Assembly: GCA_902806575.1 (NCBI GenBank)
Contig: CADCXD010000007.1
Location: 372,001-436,000, forward strand
Reading direction: 5' to 3'
Length of the DNA stretch: 64,000 nt
From: Jackrogersella multiformis
Lineage: Eukaryota > Ascomycota > Sordariomycetes > Xylariales > Hypoxylaceae
Below are positions 55,119-64,000 of this stretch, one piece after another. The position numbers and the translations under genes were made by a program. The notes below the pieces were generated by a model, which was not told the origin of the DNA, did no database searches, and saw nothing but the letters and a program-made list of their open reading frames with translations. Position 1 is the first letter of the stretch, and each line of letters begins with the position of its first letter.

Positions 55119-56910
55119 ATGAGCTGTCGTCCAGAAGACGCGCAATGTGAGAAAAGTTCTCAAGATGTGCGAGACGCAGAAAAAAACGAGCCTGCCGTCG
55201 ACGCTGGGCAGGAGTATCCTTCCTTCTGGAAGCTGGTTCTCTTGACCATTGCTCTCTGCAAGGCAATGCTCGTCGTATCATTGGTAAGTCACCTTCGCTG
55301 TAATCGAGTGCCTACCTGTGCTTAGAGTCTCTAACCTTGTGTCCTCTCAGGATGGTACCATTCTCGCAACAGCCATCCCTCGCATCACCAATGAATTCAA
55401 CTCACTAGACGATGTGGCCTGGTACGGGAGCTCATACCTATTCGCCGTATGCGCTTTACAGTTAATGTGAAATAGGTCTTCGTGGCTGGTGTCGTTCTCT
55501 TCGAGATTGGCTCCCTCATCGCTGGCGTCTCCCCGTCCTCAGCTGTGCTCATTGTGGGCCGAACCGTTTCTGGAATGGGTGCCGCCGGCATCTTCGCGGG
55601 AGCAATCATCATTCTAGCAACCTCGGTCCCTCTACGACAGCGACCTGTCTATACTGGTCTATTGGCAAGCATGCATGGAATTGCTAGCGTTGCTGGTCCT
55701 CTGTGAACATCTTCCCCCTTTTCCATTCCTCGCGTCCACATGATCTAACCTCGGCTGTAGTTTAGGAGGCGCGTTCACTGACCATGTAACATGGCGATGG
55801 TGCTTTTATATCAACCTCCCGCTCGGTGGAATCACCGTCGTATGCCTGTTTTTCTTCCTGCCGGCTAAGCCACCTACGCAACCTAGTCTACCGTGGAAAG
55901 AACAGATCAAGCAATTTGATCTCCCGGGTACCTTCTTCCTCATACCTTCGGTTATTTGCCTGCTCCTGGCTTTGCAATGGGGTGGAGCTAAGTATGCTTG
56001 GGGGGACGGTCGTATTATAGCCCTGCTCATCGTTTTCGGTGTTCTGGCGATCCTATTTTGGGGCATCGAAATTTGGCAAAAAGATCGAGCCACCGTCCCC
56101 TTACGTATCCTAAAGAATAAGAACATTTTAGGTGGTGTCTGGTACGGTGTATGCCTGGGTGGTGCCCTGTTCATATTCTCTTATTACCTGCCGATCTGGT
56201 TCCAAGCAATCAAGGGCGTTTCGGCGACTCAAAGTGGCATCATGAACTTGCCTAGTATCCTTGGTCTAGTCGTTTTTTCTATAATTGGCGGCGGCCTCGC
56301 CACTGCGCTGGGAGTATTCACTCCACTTCTCGTCGCATCCTCTGCCATTACGGCCGTTGGTGCAGGGCTTCTCAGCACTCTTGAGGTTGACTCGACCATA
56401 GGCCCTTGGTTTGGATACCAGGTGGTGGTTGCGGCCGGCGCAGGACTGGGTGCCCAGAACGTCATGCTCGTTGCGCAAGTCGGTGTTCCTATGGAAGACA
56501 TGGCCATGACTACTTCTATCATGACTTTCACCCAGACACTTTCTTCTTCCATCTTCCTAGCCGTAGCCCAAAACGTCTTCCAGAACCAACTGATCAAAAA
56601 CCTGATGGCAAACGCCCCCGAGCTCAACTCCAGCGCCATCGTCAACGGCGGTATCACCGCTCTCAGAGATAGCGTCCCACCTGACCAACTTCCCGTCGTC
56701 CTACAATCGTACAATGATGCCGTGACTCAGACTTTTTACGTCGCCGTTGCTATCAGTTCCCTATCTATATTTGGACCTCTCTTAATGAACTGGACATCGT
56801 TGAAACAACCGGAGAAGAAAGCCGCGGAGGACACTCTAGATGGTTCCTCTGTAGATGACAAATCTACCGAGCCAAAAGTTAAGGATAACGAAACCATGGA
56901 CGGCTTATAA
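55119..56910 (+). CDS. MFS multidrug transporter (DHA2/14-TMS type), apparently lacking part of TM2
   Basis: Exons: 55119-55283, 55351-about 55446, about 55476-55702 and 55761-56910. The protein is recognisable as a 14-helix drug:proton antiporter. Motifs are ILATAIPRITNEF and DDVAWYGSSYLF (TM1 end), VLIVGRTVSGMGAAG, RWCFYINLPLGG (a hallmark of the family) and later helices through NDAVTQTFYVAV, with an acidic cytoplasmic tail. Between WYGSSYLF and VFVAGVVLFEIGSL the usual stretch (a Phe/Gln-rich helix plus the G-K-x-Y/F loop) is missing. The reading frame is kept only if a 29-bp intron (55447-55475, GTATGC to ATAG) is assumed, far below normal size. So either a deletion has damaged the gene or the strain carries a shortened protein. 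The rest is intact. It is outside the polyketide cluster by distance. Confidence 0.75.
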
Positions 56911-58350
56911 GAGTCCATTCGAGCGTCTCATAATACAGTGTGAATACAGTAACAGTGAAAAGGGGGGTGGGGTTGCATGTTCTAAGCACATATTGAAATG
57001 TCTGTTTTTTTCTGTTTATTCGCTCTTTATGTTGCCATTACTTTAGGTTTTCTACTATGCATACTTAACACATTTAGACTATTAAATAAATATTTCTACA
57101 AGATACATGGTACACTAGGTAGATATTAGCTGGAGCGCGTTGAATGCTCAAGGTTAATTAAGGTACAGTGGACCCTAATACCCTGCATAGACTGCTATCA
57201 TTTTTACTTAAACTTCTCCGTGTTATCGCATTAGATTAGGTGGTTCGTCTCTGGTAGGTAAATATGACCTTACTAGCTCACGTATCCTTGGTTAACATGC
57301 AGTGAAGGGTTGGCAGATTACCAACTATGTACCTACCTAGGTAGCCAATCAAGTCGTTAGGTTGTTGCTACTTATTGCCGAATGAGGCAATAATCTAGGT
57401 ATACGAATAGTGCTCCTAACTAAGCCGTTCAGTCCACAAATTAGTGATAGCTAAGACTTAACATCTATGTACACTTCGACCTCTAGGTTATGGGCGAATC
57501 GCTAACGATGCAGCAAGGACATATAGATGCATCTCCTTAGATAATTGGTTTTAAACCAATGCCAACGCTTGCAGTAGTTGAAAAGAGCGGGAAAATGTGA
57601 GTATCGAGAATATCGTGGCCGAAAGTCTCGCACATCTGTAAAAGCTGTGTTAACAAAAATACACTATGATGGCCGTCGCCTTAGTGGCTTAGCACCCTGA
57701 GTTTTAGCAGAGTGATCATCACTGTTAGCTACCTCACCTATCTATCCATTAAGTCTGAAACCTAGCATGGGGCCGATAATACAGTATGGATAAATAGATG
57801 GTTGAATTACAGACTGTGTAAGGACCTTAACTTTTTACGAATTAATATTTGGTCTCCCGGGAATTGAACTACTTAAAGGACTTATGACAGATAAAGTGAC
57901 TGTTGGTCGGAAAATCCCTTGAAAATTTTCAATATCCATATCATTCCCTTGATTACTTTAGTTATGTCCTTAACTTGATACATGGCAGAGGAGACTTGGT
58001 AGGTTAGGGCATTCTCCGCTCTCGTCCGCCGTCCTTGGAGCACCTCTGCCAGAGCATGCAATAATGGAGGCTTCCGTACCATATAAATGACATTCCAAAT
58101 TTATATAACTGTATGCTTCAAATTGATTTACTTACATACCTAGTGTATCTAGAAAGAGCTAGCAATGTAATAGTATTGAGTTACTATTAACTATAGTAAA
58201 AAGGTAATATATATCTTGCGACCTAATGCTCAGCATCTCAAGTTCTTGAAATGCTGTACGTCTCTAATCAGGCCGGCTTGACACATATTGCTTATACATA
58301 TAAAACATAGACAGTATACGCATCATCGAAATTCGATCGCTGTTATGCGA
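56911..58350. other. Intergenic
   Basis: About 1.4 kb between two convergent 3' ends (MFS plus, LPMO minus). AT-rich; ACCTACCTAGGTAGCC is at 57331-57346. No gene is seen. Confidence 0.45.
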
Positions 58351-59198
58351 CTAGCAAGTGAGAACCTTTGGACCCGGAATCGTGTATGCTTTGCCACCCA
58401 TGTACGGGTTTCCGGTGGTGTCGTAGATAGAAACAAGAATCCCGGGGTCGTTCGCCTTGTAGGCTCCAGGAAAGCTGACGAAGTTTGAACCAGTGTTGGT
58501 CCCAGATCCAGTGATACGAATTCTGTATCCCGTTAGAAATAGGGGTATTATGAGATAAAGAGACGGTCTATCTTACTGTGCGCACTCCATGTAAAACTGA
58601 GCTTGCCCTTGGCTTTGGGCACCATGGAGAGCAATCAGCTCCACACGCATGAGGTAATCGCCAGGCGCAATGCACTGGGGCATGGTGAAGTAATTCCAGC
58701 CATTGCTAGCAATCATCTTGTCAACCGCCCATTGTCCATTGCTCAGACCATCTTCGGCAACCTTGAACCATTTGAGGCCGGTCGCCTGGGCCGTAGCGGC
58801 GTTGTCTACTTTAGCAAGGTATACAATGATTGGGCCTAATGATATTAGCCACGTCTAATGGTTAAGTATCATATATCTAGGGCTTTAAATATACCTTTAT
58901 GACTCTTCGCGATGGGATGATCAGGGTCATTTGCTGACTGTGCCCCTCCGATAACGTGCCCCCACCAGGCACCGACTTTCGCTCCAGCTGGGACGGAAAT
59001 AACGGTGCTGTCGAGATGCTTGAGGTCCTTGTTGCAAGCAAAAGCAGCATCGTTTACGTTCTGGATGGGATAGTCGCTATCGGGGGCACGAACGCCCTTA
59101 AGCTGGCCTTGCTCAACACCATTAACTGACACTTTCTGAAAGATGGTGTGACCAGAGGCCAGAGCGGCAAGGCCGAGTATAATCGATTGAACCTTCAT
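58351..59198 (-). CDS. AA9 lytic polysaccharide monooxygenase (GH61)
   Basis: A 244-aa protein from three exons: 59198-58895, 58835-58577 and 58522-58351 (735 nt). The signal peptide MKVQSIILGLAALASG ends exactly before His17, the N-terminal residue of the copper histidine brace. The second brace ligand is His81 in WWGHVIGG. The axial Tyr is Tyr183 in the AA9 motif QFYMECAQ. Cys residues 54, 159 and 186 are placed as in the family. The catalytic domain is single, with no linker or CBM1. The enzyme is secreted and oxidatively cleaves cellulose or related glucans with an electron donor. It indicates a plant-biomass-degrading or plant-associated lifestyle. An upstream in-frame extension exists, but the Met at 59198 is correct because of the histidine-brace position. 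Confidence 0.95.
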
Positions 59199-60491
59199 GG
59201 TTATCCAAGTGCACAGGTCAAGTAAGTAACTCAAGGTCGACGAAGCCTGGCATCCTAGCGGTGCTCGAGTGAGCTAGGAATCATACGCTCACTTATAGGT
59301 AGAAGAGTGTCGCAGAACGAATTAGGATGCGGCGCCTATAGGTCCGTGACAATATAAGTAAATTAAACGGCTAGTAGAACAGCAAGCTAACCCTACACGG
59401 GGCGACATATTTCCCTGCTACTCTTCCGTCACTTTATTCCCCATGGGGTCGGCAGTCAACGGGTGATATATATGTCTTGGTCTTGTGGTACTCATGAAAT
59501 ATCCGGGAAAAGGGATCTTATAGATTGTATGCATTGCTACCACAATTGGATATACAAGAACTAAGAACCCCTAGTCGGCCAAAGGTAGGAAATATCTTTA
59601 CTTACTGGATTATGCATAATTTCTGACATATCCCTTGACCTATTTCTAGGTAGGCTCTCATATTAGTATTCATCTAGAGTCACCTACGCTACGTGCTAAC
59701 ACGTCGCAGCGAGGTTTCTTCGACAGTTTTTGATGACGTTATGCCTAAAATGCTGCGATCTGCTAGTACTTAAGTACCTAGGTAAGTACGACGTAGGTAC
59801 GACGATTTGAACATGACAGTTAACTGAACGATATCTGTTAAAAAAATATCCATTATGACCTCGTTTTAAAATTGCAAAAGCAATTCATCTACTTGTACCT
59901 GAATATGAGGTTGTATTGTTGTTGTTTTCTTCAGGGTTAAACTTCAATGCCAAACGCACAAGATCTTACTTAAACCATAGATTATGTAATCAATCCCCAC
60001 GACGTCATAATAAATCTGACGCTAACCATTCATAGCTTAAGCTACCAGTGAAACCTATCACGAAATATCCGTCTCAATCGCTTAGGTTTAGGTAGGTATT
60101 AGTTACGTATAAAACGTCAAAAATTATTATTTACATCGCAGCCGTATTTCTACAATGCATGAGTACCTAGGTACCTTAGTAGCTGATTCGACAAGATGGA
60201 TCCATTTTACCTGCAAAGTACCTATGGTAAATCACGGCTAAATTTATGTGGGCAAGGCATCCCCACCTGTGTACTGGGAATGATCTTAATTGATTCCTTA
60301 ACACGTACCTATTAGCACGTATTATACGCGTTTTACGCGACGCTAGAACCTTACCTAACCTAGTAACCCTGTCGCATCAGGCCTATCTTCCAATTTTTCT
60401 CAATCTTCTCCCTTACAACTTTAGAACCCAATCCTCTCAATCTGCAAGCAAAAGGTAGACGAAATTCTAAGAACCCATAAACCAGTCTACC
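59199..60491. other. Intergenic between LPMO and Trf4-like gene
   Basis: About 1.3 kb holding two divergent promoters. CCTAGGTAAG motifs are near 59778-59788 and 60164-60175. No gene is seen. Confidence 0.45.
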
Positions 60492-63146
60492 ATGATGCAT
60501 AGAAATAATTATCCGCCGCCGCCACCACCCTCATCATCATCTGGCCCTCCGCCGCCACCTCCACCACCCCCTACCTATGGCTATGAGAGGTACGACCGAC
60601 CACCGCAACCTCCCTATCCTCCTCCTGGAGATGCACCATCTCGACCATGGAACGATCACTACGCCCAACAAGACCGCCGAGATGACTATCAATTCCGAGG
60701 CCCCTTTTCTGATCTGCGCCGAACTCATTCAGAAGACCGCCGTCGGCCCGATGTAGATTATCGTGATCGCGATCGGGATCATGCCCATGACCATGACCAT
60801 GACCATGACCATGACCGTGACCGTGACCGTGACCGTGACCGTGACCGTGACCGCGACCGCGACAACTATCGCCCTCCTCAAAGTGACTTCACTTTTCGCG
60901 TAGAACCTCCTCCTGGTGTCGAGTCCTACGACTCCTACAACTCCTACCGACCTCGAGAAAGGGACCAACGTACCTCAAGAATGTATGATACATACCGCCG
61001 GCCTCAGCAATGGGCTCACCATACTCATGATGATAGAAGCAGTTACAATGATGAACGAGCCGCCCCTCATCAATCGCATCATGACGAAAATTCGAGGCAA
61101 ACTAACCATAACAGCCGCCCTCGCCGTATGGATGATCGGAGACGTCAACAACCGTATCGCGCTGCCAGACAGGGACGACAGAAGGAAAAGCCGTCTGCGC
61201 GACTCCTCCTGCTTAAGAAGCATGACGAGAACCCGGAGCTAATGTTGGGGAATACAGCTGGGCGAGCTACTTACAGAGACGTTGATGAGCTTTCAGATAG
61301 TGACGAGGCAGAGATGGACATATCAGACAATTCGGACTCTGAGGTTGCTGAACCTGCGAGCAAACGTGCCCGTACATCTCATGGTGCAGCGACAAAGGCA
61401 GACCAAGACGTACCAAAATGGTCCAATCCAGATCCGTATACTGCACTTCCCCCTCCTGATGAGAGTTCGCGGAAGAAGAAGGATATGGTACAACTAATCC
61501 GAAAAGCCAGGGTAGAAGCTGAAGCCAAGAAGCCAGCTGCACAGATAGAGGGGTTGGATTTCATTTCGTGTGATTTCAATGATAGTGCAGATGACGAGGA
61601 GCAGTCTTTGATGAACAAGACTGGCGACCTACATCGTACTTCACGTGGGGCAACGTCGAGCACAGCCTTACCGCCCAGACCACCTATTCTGCCACCTTCC
61701 CGCCAAGCTTACCTTGAAAGCACAGACACTCTTAAAGACACTCGTACACTCACTCGTACACCCAAACCTGTCCCCGAGGGTAACAAAAAAAATCCTATTG
61801 ACCTAACAGCTTCAACATCGCTTGGTAACCGAAAACGCACCTTTGATGATGCAATTAAATTACCCCATACTTCATTGAAACACACTAACAAGATGCGTGT
61901 CGGAGGAGACATCCTGTTGTCTTGGAGGCCCCAGAAGGACGCCGATGCTTGTCCTTGGGCTGTGACAGACCATTCGGAGACACCCTCTATGGCCACTCGG
62001 TAATTGCAACCCCACCCCACCCTCTTTCTCTTAAGTTTGATATCCTTCTAATTAATACTTCCCAGATTACACATGGAGATTGTTGATTTTTACCTTTGGG
62101 TTCGTCCACGTGTCTTCGAGCAGCGGGTTCGTGAAGACATGATTGCCAACCTTGGCAAGCTCATCAAGAGGAGATGGCCGGATATTGATCTGTACCCATT
62201 TGGTTCTTTCATGTCCGGTCTTTATCTACCAACGGCAGATATGGACATTGCCATATGCTCCAATGGCTTCCTCGATCACGGCACCCCTAGGTATAACAGG
62301 AGCAGCCATCTATACACTCTTCGAAACTACCTCCAACAGCATGGTGTACCTCAGCACAATATTGTCGAGGTAATTCCTAAGGCTAAGGTTCCCCTTGTGA
62401 AGTATACAGACAACAAGACCCTCTTGAAGGTTGATCTCTCCTTCGAAAAGATAGATGGTCGTCGAGCTATCCAGACGTTCCTCGATTGGCAACAAAGGTA
62501 CCCTGTGATGCCTATCCTGGTGGCTGTGGTGAAACAATTCCTCCTCATGAGAGGACTTAATGAACCTGTGAACGGTGGGATTGGTGGATTTTCCGTCATC
62601 TGCATGGTGGTGAATCTGCTCAACCATCTACCACAGATTCAGAGCCGATCCATGATACCCGAATACCATCTTGGCGAGTTACTCATGGAGTTTTTCGATT
62701 ATTACGGCAACCGCTTCCAATTCGAAACAGTGGCTATTCGCATGAACCCCCCTGGTCTTGTCCCGAAGGTAAGTCGTATAGAATATCCTTTATTATATAT
62801 GCTAATTATACCAATCTAGAGTCAAGTCAGTAGTGTTACATATCGTAACATGGATCGACTCTCTATCATAGATCCTAACAATTCCGAAAACGATATTTCA
62901 GGTGGATCTAAGAATACCGCCACGATATTCAGGCATTTCTCCCAGGCCCACCTCGCCCTCAAATCACGCATGGCAGAACTTGCTAAGGGAAATACTCACG
63001 GGAATTTCGGCAACACGATCCTTGGACCCTTATTCGCCGGCAATTATTCCAGCTTTCAAATCCAGAGAGATTGTCTAAAGCGCTTAGCGGTGCAAGGGAT
63101 CACACAATACGAGGTTCGGGAATATAACATTAATGATGAATGGTGA
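60492..63146 (+). CDS. Non-canonical poly(A) polymerase, Trf4/5 (Cid14/PAPD5) family
   Basis: An 845-aa protein from three exons: 60492-61999, 62066-62768 and 62820-63146 (2538 nt). The N-terminal about 430 residues are disordered: poly-Pro tracts, a striking Asp/His/Arg dipeptide repeat (residues about 90-128), and acidic and basic patches (DELSDSDEAEMDISDNSDSE). The catalytic part starts near LHMEIVDFYLWVRPR. It has the nucleotidyltransferase helical turn and metal Asp pair in YPFGSFMSGLYLPTADMDI, the third Asp in TLLKVDLSF, and the PAP-associated domain GGIGGFSVICMVVNLL and LGELLMEFFDYYGNRF. It adds short oligo(A) tails to aberrant nuclear RNAs in the TRAMP complex for exosome decay. The intron-2 acceptor gives SQVSSVTYRNMDRLSIIDP, the conserved nucleotide-recognition segment (NRM-like). 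It ends soon after the catalytic domain. Confidence 0.93.
60757..60864 (+). repeat. Coding hexanucleotide repeat (CATGAC/CGTGAC) in the Trf4-like gene
   Basis: Head-to-tail six-base units, first mostly CATGAC (His-Asp) and then CGTGAC (Arg-Asp), giving an alternating HD/RD tract. Runs of this kind vary in length between strains. Confidence 0.85.
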
Positions 63147-63869
63147 TATCTCTGAGATCCACGGATACCAGCTACCCTTCATTGCGTTCGAGAGCCTTTT
63201 GACAATGGAAATCACACCTCGGCAGCAATCCCGTCAGTGGCAGTATGGAATACAGAAGATCCTTCTCGACGATTACGAGGGTACGAATCATTTATTGGCG
63301 TTTCATTGGGGCGGCCAGTCGCACTAGGGAATGAATCGACACCAGGACTTCCTGCAAACCGTTGGAGTTTTGCGGATATATGGCGTTCCGGAAGACGACC
63401 AATTGCACCAAATACCATTTCTTTCTCTTGTTTCTTTCGCCGTCTCTTAATCCACCAGGAACTATTCATTGGGACAATGATGGTATAATGTACTTTAGTA
63501 GCAGGAAACTCAGGTCGACACGTCCCATATCGTCCCTGCCTTTCCGGCTTCGTGGTCTACTCCCCCTTGCCCAATCGCATCAGCAAACCTACGTGGTCTG
63601 TGGCCAAGTGGCAAGGGAATATTCAGACTTCGCGTTTCCTATAATTAATTTCGTTTCCTGACAAGATCTCCAGTGGAGAGCATGAATGTGACTGACTTGC
63701 CTAACTGGATGCTCTGCTAACTAGAGATGTTCAGTATTAAAACATCTCTACCTTGGACTGATAAAACTATAATTTGGAATAGCTAGTGGGCTATTTCCTG
63801 CTAACATATTCGCAGATCATATGCTTTGACTCGAAACCATTCATTTCTTGTTCAAGGGTTGTGTTACTT
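63147..63869. other. Intergenic
   Basis: Spacer between the Trf4-like stop and the gene fragment at the right edge. Several short frames are shadows. No feature is supported. Confidence 0.4.
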
Positions 63870-64000
63870 CTAGTCCGGGGATCTGGCGGGTTTGATACTG
63901 CTCATGGCGCGTCTACCTTGCTCAAAGCATTTTCTCACCGCACGCTGGGCTTCATGCCGGGCTTCGGAGAGATCATTCATTCCTTTGTACCACCAATATT
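63870..64000 (-). CDS. 3' end of an unidentified gene leaving the window
   Basis: A minus-strand frame is open from the window edge to a TAG at 63870-63872. It encodes GMNDLSEARHEAQRAVRKCF, then EQGRRAMSSIKPARSPD. The helical, charged composition looks like a C-terminal tail. Only 43 codons are visible, so the family cannot be named and the call is tentative. Confidence 0.4.
   Translation of the reverse strand, partial: YWWYKGMNDLSEARHEAQRAVRKCFEQGRRAMSSIKPARSPD

Noticed and set aside
57841..57880. Sequence resembling a minus-strand tRNA T-arm (GTTCAATTCCCGGGAG)
   Set aside because: The T-stem bases do not pair, and no anticodon or acceptor stem is found at the right spacing.

Overview
This is a window of nuclear DNA from a filamentous ascomycete, most likely a Sordariomycete. 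The genes carry short introns of about 50-75 bp with GTAAGT-like donors. The repertoire includes a non-reducing polyketide synthase with a SAT domain, an AA9 LPMO, a SAT4-type seven-helix membrane protein and cytochrome c heme lyase. Intergenic DNA is AT-rich and littered with CCTAGG-centred palindromic repeats. Gene models were built by reading splice sites by eye. For the main spliced genes the exon lengths sum to a multiple of three and the phases agree at every junction.

Left flank (1-9.1 kb): the 3'-truncated end of a conserved acidic protein, a DAO-type FAD oxidoreductase, two unrecognised proteins, a short interstitial telomeric TTAGGG tract, and a cellular reverse-transcriptase-like gene (rvt-like). 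The last appears to carry an internal deletion with a frameshift.

Centre (11.8-43.7 kb): a secondary-metabolite locus. It holds a cytochrome P450, a nitrilase, a glutathione S-transferase-like protein, an ABCG transporter pseudogene, an NR-PKS (SAT-KS-AT-PT-ACP-ACP-TE, 2162 aa, seven exons), a divergently transcribed salicylate-hydroxylase-type FAD monooxygenase, a flavin-dependent halogenase and a ruined BBE-type FAD oxidase. A SAT4/rhodopsin-domain membrane protein and an amidohydrolase lie at the edge. A gene-poor AT-rich block with an 871-bp TA-flanked inverted-repeat element (MITE-like) separates the PKS/monooxygenase from the halogenase. The likely product is a chlorinated aromatic polyketide made by the PKS, released by its thioesterase, and hydroxylated or dearomatised and halogenated. 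The nitrilase and GST could add nitrogen- or sulfur-related chemistry. No cluster transcription factor or intact cluster transporter is visible, and two locus genes are pseudogenes, so the cluster may be partly decayed.

Right flank (46-64 kb): mostly conserved housekeeping or secreted-protein genes. These are cytochrome c heme lyase, an ABC1/UbiB-family mitochondrial kinase-like protein, a small secreted protein, exon remnants of an unknown gene, a cysteine-rich conserved protein, an MFS drug transporter that seems to lack a transmembrane segment, an AA9 LPMO, a Trf4/5-type nucleotidyltransferase with a His/Asp/Arg repeat, and the 3' end of a gene leaving the window.
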